DNA from: Anaeromyxobacter oryzisoli
Lineage (GTDB): Bacteria > Myxococcota > Myxococcia > Myxococcales > Anaeromyxobacteraceae
Reading direction: 5' to 3'
Assembly: GCF_022690765.1 (NCBI RefSeq)
Contig: NZ_JALCZA010000005.1
Coordinates: 1-64,000, forward strand
DNA length: 64,000 nucleotides
The translations under genes and the position numbers were made by a program. Of the stretch, positions 1 to 7,605 are shown piece after piece (the stretch's first letter is position 1; each line of letters opens with the position of its first letter). The notes under the pieces were generated by a model. The model made no database searches and was not told the origin of the DNA. It saw only the letters and a program-made list of their open reading frames with translations.

Positions 1-197
1 CGGGCGCCGCCGGCGGGGGCCGCGGCGAGGGCGCGGGCGACCGCGCGCCACGGAGCTTGGAAGGAGGCCTGGGAGGAGGCCGTGGAGGAGGTCTGCGCTG
101 GCAGCGCGATCGCGGCCTGCGGCGGGTTCACGGCCGCCGCGGCCGGCGCCACCTGGCGCGCCAGCGCGGCGAGGAGGGCGGCGAGCGCGGCGTGCAC
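1..197 (-). CDS. Possible secreted or Ala-rich protein, N-terminal part only
   Basis: An open minus-strand frame begins with GTG at 197 and runs off the left edge. Its first residues (MHAALAALLAALARQVAPAAAA) look like a hydrophobic leader, followed by a Ser/Thr/Gln-rich stretch. There is no clear ribosome binding site. The plus strand is also open here with the same third codon positions, so GC at position three cannot decide the strand. Minus is preferred because the plus frame would run about 190 bases into the convergent exopolyphosphatase gene. It lies 57 bases downstream of that gene and could be co-transcribed. Function unknown. Confidence 0.3.
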   Translation of the reverse strand, partial: MHAALAALLAALARQVAPAAAAVNPPQAAIALPAQTSSTASSQASFQAPWRAVARALAAAPAGGA

Positions 198-254
198 GCG
201 CCGAGGCTATGCCGGCCGGGCCGGCGCCGGCAAGCTTCCCGCTCGTACGCAGCG

Positions 255-1772
255 TCAACGCGACCCGGTGATGCCTCCCCGGCGGGCGACGACCTCCACG
301 CGGCGCCCGAGCGCCGCGCGGAAGAGGCGCGCCTCGCGGGCGACGTCCCACAGCTCGAGGTCCACCGCCCCGCGGCTCCGGACGGCCACCCGGACCGCGC
401 GCCGCGCCGCCGCCGCCCGGAGCTCCACCACCGGCTGGTGATGGCTCCGGTCGAGGGCGTCGGCGATCCGCAGGAGCGCGACGAGGCGGCGGACCGTGCG
501 GAAGTCGCCGGGCGACAGGTCCTCGAGGTCCTCGCGGTGGCGCTCGGGCGGGCTGCGGCGGTGGTACCGGGCGACCAGCGCGACGAGCCGCCGCTCCTCG
601 TCGGAGAAGCCCGGGATGTCGGCGTTCACGACGAGATAATAGGTGTGCTTGTGGTGCCGGTTCGGCGAGACGGCGTGGCCGAGGTCGTGGAGCAGCGCCG
701 CGGCCTCGAGGAGGCCGCGCGCGCTCGCCGCGAGGGCGTGCACGCCGGCGAGCTGGTCGAACAGCGCGAGGGCGAGCCGCGCCACCTGCCGCGCGTGCGC
801 CTCGTCGAACCCGAACCGTCGCCCCAGGGCGAGCACGGCCTCGGTCCGGTCCGCCGCGGCCGCCGCGGCCGCGCCGGGGGACCGGCGGGCCAGGTCGCGC
901 AGGATCCCGTCCCGGAGGCCGGTGTCCACCGAGACGATCCGCTCGAGCCGCAGGTGGCGCATCGCGGTCTCGAGGATCACCGCCCCCGCGACGACGATCT
1001 CCGCCCGCTTCGGCTCGAACCGCCGCCGCCGCTCGGCGAGGCTCATGTCGGCCATCCCGGCCACGGCCCGGTCGAGGGCCCGCAGCGTGAGGCGCCGCCC
1101 GTCGCCGTGCGCCGCCACGATGGCGTTGATCGTCCCGGAGCTGCCGAGCGCGTGGCGGAAGCGGGGGAGGTCCGCGGGGAGCGAGTCGCGGAACGCCTCG
1201 GCCGCGAAGCTCCGCATCACGGCGAGCCGCTCGCGCGAGACCCGGCCCGAGGAGGCGAAGATCTCGGTGAGCCGCACCGCGCCCAGGCCGACGCTGAACA
1301 GGGCGGTGGGCTTCTCGCCGACCGCGGGCGCGATCTCGGTGGAGCCTCCGCCGATGTCCACGACGAGCGCGCGCGAGGTGGGCGGTCGCCCCGCGAGGAC
1401 GCCGAGGCAGATCAGCCGGGCCTCCTCGCGACCGGAGACCACCTCCAGGGTGAGCCCCGCCTCGTCGCGGACGCGCCGGACCACGGCGTCGCGGTTCCGC
1501 GCCTCCCGCACGGCGCTGGTCGCGACGGCGCGGACCCGCGCCCGGTAGCGGAGGCACAGCACGGCGTAGCGCCGGAGCGTCCCGAGCAGCCGGTCCGCCA
1601 CCGGCCGCGCCAGGACGCCGCTCGCGAAGACGCCCTCGCCCGGGCGCACCGGGTCGCGCTCCTGGTGAAGCGTCTCGAGCGAGCCGTCGGAGAGGACGCG
1701 CGCGATCTCGAGCCGGACCGCGTTGGTGCCGACGTCGATGGCGGCGAGGATCCGGTCGTGTCCGCTGCGCAC
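255..1772 (-). CDS. ppx: Exopolyphosphatase / guanosine pentaphosphatase (Ppx/GppA family)
   Basis: Ppx/GppA enzymes remove terminal phosphate from polyphosphate or from pppGpp in the cytoplasm. The 505-residue product shows the ASKHA phosphate-binding motif IDVGTNAVRL (residues 12-21) and a second loop VDIGGGSTEI. The C-terminal half carries an HD-type helical domain (LLHDLGH, then HHKHTYYLV). The length matches the long E. coli-type Ppx/GppA proteins. GTG at 1772 was chosen because GAGGCGAGGAG lies just upstream and IDVGTN follows at the usual distance. The sequence does not tell whether polyphosphate or pppGpp is the main substrate. It is divergent from the inositol gene cluster across a 381-base gap. 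Confidence 0.9.
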   Translation of the reverse strand: MRSGHDRILAAIDVGTNAVRLEIARVLSDGSLETLHQERDPVRPGEGVFASGVLARPVADRLLGTLRRYAVLCLRYRARVRAVATSAVREARNRDAVVRRVRDEAGLTLEVVSGREEARLICLGVLAGRPPTSRALVVDIGGGSTEIAPAVGEKPTALFSVGLGAVRLTEIFASSGRVSRERLAVMRSFAAEAFRDSLPADLPRFRHALGSSGTINAIVAAHGDGRRLTLRALDRAVAGMADMSLAERRRRFEPKRAEIVVAGAVILETAMRHLRLERIVSVDTGLRDGILRDLARRSPGAAAAAAADRTEAVLALGRRFGFDEAHARQVARLALALFDQLAGVHALAASARGLLEAAALLHDLGHAVSPNRHHKHTYYLVVNADIPGFSDEERRLVALVARYHRRSPPERHREDLEDLSPGDFRTVRRLVALLRIADALDRSHHQPVVELRAAAARRAVRVAVRSRGAVDLELWDVAREARLFRAALGRRVEVVARRGGITGSR

Positions 1773-2153
1773 GCGCTCCTCGCCTCGCCGCCGGGGCCAA
1801 GGGGGCGCAACCTGGGGGCGCCCGGGCCCGCCGCGCGAGGCTACCCTGGAAGTCTGGCGGCCCGCCACCGGCCGCGCCAGGGGATCTCGCGGGGCGGCGA
1901 GCACCCCTGACCACCTCCCGGCACGAACCCAGCGTCGAGCTTTCCCCCGCCGCGGCGAGCCCGACCGCGCCGCTCCGCGCGGCTCCCGTCGTCCGGACGG
2001 CCACCTCGACTCTTCCTTGACGGCTCTCCTTGCGGTAGAAACCCGCCACCGGCAGGGTCTGCCGATGACGCGTCGCGGGTGGCCGCGGAGGCGCCTGAAA
2101 ACCCGGGCGGAAGAATGCGCCGCGCCCCTCGCGGCCGCCGCCCAGAGGTGCAC
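1773..2153. other. Intergenic region between ppx and ino1
   Basis: This 381-base divergent region should hold promoters for both flanking genes. A possible plus-strand pair is TTCCTT near 2013 and TAGAAA near 2036 with a 17-base spacer, but the match is weak. I see no credible gene, RNA gene or strong hairpin in it. Confidence 0.4.
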
Positions 2154-3455
2154 ATGAAAGTCGTCTCTGGTCTGAAGCCCCTGCCGAAGGGCGAGAAGCT
2201 CGCGGTCCTCATGCCGGGCATGGGCGCCGTCGCGACCACCGCCATCGCGGGTGTCCACGCGGTGAAGAAGAAGCTCGCCGCGCCGGTGGGCAGCCTCACG
2301 CAGCTCGGGCACCTCATGGAGCCGGACGGCCGCCACGGGCCGCAGCTCCGTGACATCCTGCCGCTCGCGTCGTTCGACGACCTCGTGTTCGGCGGCTGGG
2401 ACCCCATCCCCGACGACGTGTACGCCGCGGCGTTGCGCGCGAAGGTCCTCCGGCGCGAGCACCTCGACCCGCTCAAGGACGAGCTCCAGGCGATCCGCCC
2501 GATGCCGGCGGTCTTCGACAAGAACTGGGTGCGCCGGCTCGACGGGCCGAACGTGAAGAAGGGCACGCTCCGCGAGAAGGCGGAGGCGCTCCAGGCCGAC
2601 ATCAAGGGCTTCCTCGAGAAGCACCGCTGCGCCCGCGGCGTGATGGTGTGGACCGGCTCGACCGAGGTCTACGTCCAGGCCGGCCCCGCGCACCAGTCGA
2701 TCAAGGCGTTCGAGGCCGCGCTCGACAAGAACGACGCGACGATCGCCCCCTCGATGATCTACGCGTACGCCGCGATCAAGTGCGGCATCCCGTTCATGAA
2801 CGGGGCGCCGAACCTCTCCCAGGACACGCCCGCGCTCCAGGAGCTCGCCGAGCGGGAGGGCGTCGCGACCGGCGGCAAGGACTTCAAGACCGGCCAGACC
2901 CTGATGAAGACGACGATCGCGCCGATGCTGCACGCGCGCCTCCTCGGCCTCGAGGGCTGGTTCTCCACGAACATCCTGGGCAACCGCGACGGCGAGGTGC
3001 TCGACGACGCCGCGAGCTTCAAGACGAAGGAGGTCTCGAAGCTCAGCGTGCTCGACTCGATCCTCATCCCCAAGCAGCACCCGGAGCTCTACGGGGACAT
3101 CGACCACAAGGTCACGATCCACTACTACCCGCCCCGCGGCGACAACAAGGAAGGGTGGGACGCCATCGACATCTTCGGGTGGCTCGGCTACCCGATGCAC
3201 ATCAAGGTGAACTTCCAGTGCCGCGACTCGATCCTCGCGGCCCCGCTCGCGATGGACCTCGCGCTCCTCGCCGACCTCGGCCAGCGCGCCGGCGGCAAGG
3301 GGCCGCAGGAGTGGCTCTCCTTCTTCTTCAAGAGCCCGGTCACCGCGTCGGGCAAGCCCGTGCACGACCTCTTCCAGCAGCAGGCCATCCTGCACGCGCA
3401 GCTCGCGAAGTTCGCCGAGGCCGCCGCCGCGGCGGCGAAGAGCGCGGTCGGGTAG
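2154..3455 (+). CDS. ino1: Inositol-3-phosphate synthase
   Basis: Converts glucose 6-phosphate to 1D-myo-inositol 3-phosphate with bound NAD+, the committed step to inositol. The 433-residue protein has an N-terminal Rossmann-like segment (MPGMGAVATTAIAG, about residues 18-31). Typical family stretches follow: WTGSTEVY, PFMNGAPNLSQDTPAL, GGKDFKTGQTLMKT and LGNRDGEVLDD. The last two hold the conserved Lys and Asp residues of the catalytic domain. ATG 2154 was chosen over in-frame codons upstream (from 2079) because those extra residues are low-complexity Arg/Pro sequence; AGAGGTG precedes the ATG. It heads a plus-strand run whose next gene attaches an alcohol to a CDP-lipid, which points to phosphatidylinositol synthesis. 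Confidence 0.93.
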   Translation: MKVVSGLKPLPKGEKLAVLMPGMGAVATTAIAGVHAVKKKLAAPVGSLTQLGHLMEPDGRHGPQLRDILPLASFDDLVFGGWDPIPDDVYAAALRAKVLRREHLDPLKDELQAIRPMPAVFDKNWVRRLDGPNVKKGTLREKAEALQADIKGFLEKHRCARGVMVWTGSTEVYVQAGPAHQSIKAFEAALDKNDATIAPSMIYAYAAIKCGIPFMNGAPNLSQDTPALQELAEREGVATGGKDFKTGQTLMKTTIAPMLHARLLGLEGWFSTNILGNRDGEVLDDAASFKTKEVSKLSVLDSILIPKQHPELYGDIDHKVTIHYYPPRGDNKEGWDAIDIFGWLGYPMHIKVNFQCRDSILAAPLAMDLALLADLGQRAGGKGPQEWLSFFFKSPVTASGKPVHDLFQQQAILHAQLAKFAEAAAAAAKSAVG

Positions 3456-3480
3456 CGAGGGCGGGAGAGCCCGCGTTCGC

Positions 3481-4242
3481 ATGACCGAGAGCGCCGCCGT
3501 CGCGATCCTCCTCCACGTCGCCGTCGGCGTCGCGACGGCCGTGGCCTACGCCCTCGCCCGGCCGCCGCGCCCCGCGCGGCTCGCCGGGTACCGCGGCCCC
3601 ATCGCGGTGCTCGGCGGCTGGGCGTACTGGGTCACCCGCCCGATGCACGACGCGGCGGCGCGGCTCGGCCTCACGCCGAACGTGCTCACCGGGTACGGGC
3701 TCGTCCTGAACGTGGCCTCCGGCGTCGCCGCGTCGTACGGCGCCTGGGGCTGGGCCGGGCTCCTCCTCGTTTGGGGGTCGATCGGGGATCTCCTCGACGG
3801 GGAGCTCGCGCGCTCCACCGGGCAGCAGAGCCCCGCCGGCGCGTTCCTCGACTCGAACCTGGACCGGATCTCGGAGATCGCCCTGTTCGCGGGGCTCGCG
3901 GTCGCGTTCCCCGATCGCGCGGGCGTGGGGTGGGCGGTGGCGGCGCTCTCCGCCTCGCTCATGGTGAGCTACGCGCGCGCGCGCGGCGAGGGGCTCGGGG
4001 TGTCCTGCCCGAGCTTCGGCCTCGAGCGGCCGCACCGGCTCGTGATCCTCATGGCGACGCTGCTGGTCGCGCCGTTCCTCGACCCGCAGAACGCGGTCAC
4101 CCTCGTCGAGGGCGGCTGCGCGCTCGTGACGGTAGGGGCCGGCGCGACCGCCCTCGGCCGGCTGGTCGTCATCCACCACCTCCTCCGGCGCGGGGACGCC
4201 GGCGCCGAAGCGCCGGGCACCCCGCCGGAGGGCGTCCGGTAG
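3481..4242 (+). CDS. CDP-alcohol phosphatidyltransferase, probable phosphatidylinositol(-phosphate) synthase
   Basis: A 253-residue membrane enzyme with the complete CDP-alcohol phosphotransferase signature: Asp103, Asp106-Gly107, Ala110-Arg111, Gly120, Asp124 and Asp128 in the spacing D-x2-DG-x2-AR-x8-G-x3-D-x3-D. These residues bind two metal ions and the CDP headgroup. Several hydrophobic helices follow. It starts 25 bases after ino1, so the acceptor is inferred to be inositol 3-phosphate (giving phosphatidylinositol phosphate, as in actinobacteria) or free inositol. The sequence alone does not exclude a glycerol phosphate acceptor (PgsA). An N-terminal hydrophobic helix and a short Pro/Arg linker precede the catalytic core. 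Confidence 0.85.
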   Translation: MTESAAVAILLHVAVGVATAVAYALARPPRPARLAGYRGPIAVLGGWAYWVTRPMHDAAARLGLTPNVLTGYGLVLNVASGVAASYGAWGWAGLLLVWGSIGDLLDGELARSTGQQSPAGAFLDSNLDRISEIALFAGLAVAFPDRAGVGWAVAALSASLMVSYARARGEGLGVSCPSFGLERPHRLVILMATLLVAPFLDPQNAVTLVEGGCALVTVGAGATALGRLVVIHHLLRRGDAGAEAPGTPPEGVR

Positions 4243-4247
4243 CGCTC

Positions 4248-5396
4248 GTGCGGGTCTGCATCGTCACGCCCTACGACCTCGCCTTCGAGGGCGGCGTGAA
4301 CCGCCACGCCGTGAGCCTGGCGCGCGCGCTCGTCGCGCTCGGGCACGGCGCCCGCGTGATCGGGCCCGCGAGCGGCAAGGTCCCCGACGGCTGCGAGGGG
4401 CTCCCGGGCGTCGTGCCGGTGCGGGCGAACGGCTCGGTGGCGCGGATCGGCCTCCTCGTCTCGCCCCGCGCGACGCGGGCCTTCCTCGAGGCGAACGCGT
4501 TCGACCTCGTCCACGTGCACGAGCCGATCGTGCCGGGGCCCGGACGCCACGCGCTCCGGTTCGCGGAGGTGCCCGTCGTCGCGACCTTCCACGCCAACGC
4601 CGAGCGGGAGCTGCCGCTCCAGAAGGTGCTCCGGCGCGTCGCGTCCGGCGGCCTCTCCCGCATCGCCTTCGGCATCGCGGTCTCGCGCGAGGCGAAGCGC
4701 TTCTCGCGGACGATCTACCGCGGGCGCACCGCGGTCATCCCGAACGGCGTGGACGTGTCCCGGTTCGCGAGCGCGCCCGGCGGAGACGCCGCGGCGCCGC
4801 GCGCGCCGGGGCGGCCGCTCCACGTCCTCTTCGTCGGGCGCTACGGCGAGCCGCGGAAGGGCTTCTCGGTCCTGCTCGACGCGGTGACGCTGCTCCGGGC
4901 CCAGGGGCGCCCGGTCGAGGTGGACGTGGTGGGCGCCGGTCCCCTCGAGAAGTTCGAGCGGCGGGCGCACCGGCTCGGGGTGCGCTTCCACGGGAGGCTG
5001 CCGGACGCGGAGCTCGCCGCGCGCTACCGGGCGAGCGACGTGTTCTGCGCCCCGTCGCTCGGCGGCGAGAGCTTCGGGATGGTGCTCGTCGAGGCGATGG
5101 CGGCGGGCTGCCCGGTGGTGGCGAGCGACCTCCCGGGGTACGCCGAGGCGGCGCGCGGGGCGGCGCTCCTGGCGCCGGCCGGCGATCCGGGGCAGCTCGC
5201 CGTCGCGCTCTGGCGGGCGGGCCAGGACCCCGAGCTCCGCGCGAAGCTCGTCGCGCGCGGCCGCGCCCGGGCGGACGCCCTCTGCTGGACGCGCGTCGCC
5301 GGGCGGGTGCTCCACGTCTACCGCTCGGCGCTGCGCGCGGCCGACGTCGGGGCGGCGGCGCTCGCGCCGACCGGGCTGCACCGCGAGATCGGGTGA
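4248..5396 (+). CDS. GT4 glycosyltransferase, PimA-like (phosphatidylinositol glycosyltransferase candidate)
   Basis: A 382-residue GT-B fold retaining glycosyltransferase. It shows an N-terminal acceptor domain (PYDLAFEGGVNRHAVSLARAL), the domain hinge and a C-terminal nucleotide-sugar domain. The EX7E motif is formed by Glu274 and Glu282 (GGESFGMVLVEAM). The N-terminal GGV-x2-H pattern and VHVHEP resemble PimA/PimB, which transfer mannose from GDP-mannose to phosphatidylinositol. GTG 4248 starts five bases after the previous stop. Being directly after the phosphatidyltransferase and before two acyltransferases supports an inositol-lipid acceptor. The sugar donated cannot be read from sequence. 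Confidence 0.8.
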   Translation: MRVCIVTPYDLAFEGGVNRHAVSLARALVALGHGARVIGPASGKVPDGCEGLPGVVPVRANGSVARIGLLVSPRATRAFLEANAFDLVHVHEPIVPGPGRHALRFAEVPVVATFHANAERELPLQKVLRRVASGGLSRIAFGIAVSREAKRFSRTIYRGRTAVIPNGVDVSRFASAPGGDAAAPRAPGRPLHVLFVGRYGEPRKGFSVLLDAVTLLRAQGRPVEVDVVGAGPLEKFERRAHRLGVRFHGRLPDAELAARYRASDVFCAPSLGGESFGMVLVEAMAAGCPVVASDLPGYAEAARGAALLAPAGDPGQLAVALWRAGQDPELRAKLVARGRARADALCWTRVAGRVLHVYRSALRAADVGAAALAPTGLHREIG

Positions 5397-6112
5397 CGGC
5401 GATGGGCGACTCGAAGTTCCCCCGGACCTGGCGGCAGAAGGCCGTGCTCATCCCGCTCGTCCGGGCGCTCAAGCTCTGGTACCGGCCGCGCGTGCACGGC
5501 CTCGAGGCGATCCCGCGGGACCGTCCGCTCGTGTACGTCGCGAAGCACCCGCGCACCTGGCTCTACTTCGAGACCATGCTGCTCGGCCTCCTCACCTTCT
5601 GGGACGAGGACCGGATCCCCTTCCGCCCGATGGAGAAGCGCGGCACCTCGCTGCACCGCCTGCCCGTCACGAGCTGGGTGCGGCGCCACGTCGGCACCAT
5701 CGAGGCCACCGAGGAGGCGGCGCTCGACGCGCTCCGGGGCGGCGAGTCGGTGCTCGTGTTCCCCGGGGGCGGGCGCGAGCTGTACGGGCCCCCGGACCGC
5801 CTCGATTGGAAGGGCCGGCACGGCTTCGCCCGGATCGCCGCGCGGGCGGGCGCGCCGGTCGTCCCCGTCGCCATCGCCGGGGCGGACCAGCAGCACCCGG
5901 GCCGGCTGCGGCTCGGCACGCGCGGCTCGCTCTGGCTGCCGCCCGTGCCGCTCCCGGTGCCCCTCGATCTCTGGTTCGGCGCGCCGCTCGCGCCCCCGTC
6001 GGACGAGGACGCCGCCGCGATCGCCGCGTTCTCCGGCGAGGCCGCGGTCGCGACGCAGGCGCTCCTCGACGCGGCCACAGCCGCGCGCCGCAAGCCCTGG
6101 AGCCTCACGTGA
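5393..6112 (+). CDS. PlsC-like acyltransferase, first copy
   Basis: A 239-residue member of the 1-acyl-glycerol-phosphate acyltransferase superfamily, judged from overall layout and from FPGGGRELYGPP and GAPVVPVAIAGA, which fit blocks III and IV. The catalytic HX4D block is diverged: the candidate reads KHPRTWLYFE, with no Asp four residues after His. It may use a different acidic residue, be a regulator, or belong to the DGAT-like branch. GTG 5393 overlaps the stop of the glycosyltransferase (GTGA), indicating translational coupling; ATG 5402 is an alternative start. Predicted role by context: acylating the glycosylated inositol lipid, as PatA does in mycobacteria. Confidence 0.75.
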   Translation: MTAMGDSKFPRTWRQKAVLIPLVRALKLWYRPRVHGLEAIPRDRPLVYVAKHPRTWLYFETMLLGLLTFWDEDRIPFRPMEKRGTSLHRLPVTSWVRRHVGTIEATEEAALDALRGGESVLVFPGGGRELYGPPDRLDWKGRHGFARIAARAGAPVVPVAIAGADQQHPGRLRLGTRGSLWLPPVPLPVPLDLWFGAPLAPPSDEDAAAIAAFSGEAAVATQALLDAATAARRKPWSLT

Positions 6113-6852
6113 GCGATCTCCCCGACGGCGCCCCCCCGCGCCTCGACCCCGAGCACTGGTTCTATCGCGGGCTCATCCTGCCCTGGGCCCGGGCGATGAC
6201 GCGCTACCACCGGCTCCACCTCGCCGGCGGCCCGCCGCCGAAGGGCCCCTGCATCTACGTCGCGCTCCACGGGGCGGGGTACCTCGTCGTCGATCTCGTC
6301 CTCGCCTGCTACCAGCTCGGCTGGAAGGAGTTCCACGAGACCGGGCGCGGGTTCACCGGCATGCGGATCGTCGCGGCGGACTCGAAGATCGAGCGGGCGC
6401 TCCCGGGGTTGCCCACGGTGAAGCAGTTCGCGGGCACCATCGGCACGAGCGAGGACGCCTGCGTCGCGGTGCTCGAGCGCGGGGAGCAGCTCCTCGTCAC
6501 GCCGGGCGGGATGCGCGAGGCGCAGCCGGCGCGGGACTTCTACCGGCTGCGCTGGGAGGGGCGGTACGGCTTCGTCCGGCTCGCGCTGCGGACCGGCGCG
6601 CCGATCGTCCCGTTCGCCATCGTGGGCGGCGCCGAGGCCTACCCGGGCTTCCGCTGGAAGAGGCTCTCCTTCTGGTCGCCGCTCCCGCTCCCGGCCCGGT
6701 TCGACATGGTGCTCGGCGAGCCGATCCCGGTCCAGCGCGCGCCGGAGCGGGCGCGCGATCCGGCGGTGGTGAAGCCCCTCCACGCCCTCGCCTGGGAGCG
6801 GACCCAGGCCCTGTACGACGGGCTGCGGGCGCGGCGCGGGAAGCGGCCGTGA
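6109..6852 (+). CDS. PlsC/DGAT-like acyltransferase, second copy
   Basis: A 247-residue protein of the same superfamily as its upstream neighbour. It shows a His-containing block (YVALHGAGYLVVD, His followed eight residues later by Asp rather than five), the glycine-rich block VTPGGMREAQ, and GAPIVPFAIVGGAEA near the C-terminus. GTG 6109 overlaps the previous stop codon. Two adjacent acyltransferases suggest two acylation positions on one lipid, or two acyl donors. Substrate is inferred from the operon only. Confidence 0.75.
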   Translation: MSDLPDGAPPRLDPEHWFYRGLILPWARAMTRYHRLHLAGGPPPKGPCIYVALHGAGYLVVDLVLACYQLGWKEFHETGRGFTGMRIVAADSKIERALPGLPTVKQFAGTIGTSEDACVAVLERGEQLLVTPGGMREAQPARDFYRLRWEGRYGFVRLALRTGAPIVPFAIVGGAEAYPGFRWKRLSFWSPLPLPARFDMVLGEPIPVQRAPERARDPAVVKPLHALAWERTQALYDGLRARRGKRP

Positions 6853-7550
6853 CGGTCGTCCGGATCGCGAGCGACTGGCACCTCGCGCCCGGGAGCCCGC
6901 CGGCGCACGGCCGGCTCGCCCGGGCCTTCCTCGTCCGCGCGCGAGAGGACGGCGCCCAGGTCGTCCTGAACGGCGACGTCTTCGACGACCTGTTCGCCGG
7001 CGCCGGGCGTGCCGAGGCCGCTCACCCCGAGGTCGTCGAGGCCCTCGACGCGCTCCGCGCGGCGGGGCGGCTCCGCCGGACCCGCGGCAACCACGATCCG
7101 GACGCGGGCGAGGCGCGGCTCGTCCTCGAGGCGACCTGCGCCGGGCGCGTGCTCGTGATGCACGGGGACGCCGTGGACCCGGTGAGCAGCTCGGCGATCG
7201 GCCGGCTGGGCGACGGCATCTCCCGGCGCTTCGGCCGGCTCGCGCTCGTCCGCGGGGCGGCCCGGCTCGCCGAGGCGACCGTGCGCGCCGTCGCCGAGGA
7301 CCGGATGCTCGCGGTGTTCCGGGCGCGGTGCCTCGCGCGGATCGAGCGCGAGGGGGCCGACCTCGGCGTGTTCGGGCACGTGCACGCCGCCCACCTCGCC
7401 CCGGGCGACCGCTACGCGAACGCCGGCTCGCTCCACGACGACGTCCTCGAGTACCTCGAGCTCGGCCCAGCCGGCCCTCGCCTGGCCGCCGTCCGGGCGG
7501 GGGATCCGGGGGTCGAGGCCACGGGAATCGGCCGATCCCCGCGGCGGTAG
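6849..7550 (+). CDS. Calcineurin-like metallophosphoesterase (LpxH-like layout)
   Basis: A 233-residue dinuclear metal phosphoesterase with all five motifs in order: SDWHL (D-x-H), NGDVFDD, GNHD, MHGD and GHVH. Families with this layout include UDP-2,3-diacylglucosamine hydrolases and small lipid phosphatases. GTG 6849 overlaps the stop of the second acyltransferase (GTGA), so it belongs to the same transcript. In this setting it could remove the phosphate from phosphatidylinositol phosphate to give phosphatidylinositol, a step that bacterial pathways starting from inositol phosphate need. That assignment is inference. Confidence 0.82.
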   Translation: MTVVRIASDWHLAPGSPPAHGRLARAFLVRAREDGAQVVLNGDVFDDLFAGAGRAEAAHPEVVEALDALRAAGRLRRTRGNHDPDAGEARLVLEATCAGRVLVMHGDAVDPVSSSAIGRLGDGISRRFGRLALVRGAARLAEATVRAVAEDRMLAVFRARCLARIEREGADLGVFGHVHAAHLAPGDRYANAGSLHDDVLEYLELGPAGPRLAAVRAGDPGVEATGIGRSPRR

Positions 7551-7605
7551 TCTGCACGATGCCGCTTGCGCCCGGCCTGCCGGGCAGGAGAAGAACACGT
7601 CCACC

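Noticed and set aside
1773-3482. Extension of the exopolyphosphatase frame far upstream on the minus strand
   Set aside because: The family starts at IDVGTN; upstream residues are antisense of inositol-3-phosphate synthase, and GTG 1772 has a good ribosome binding site.
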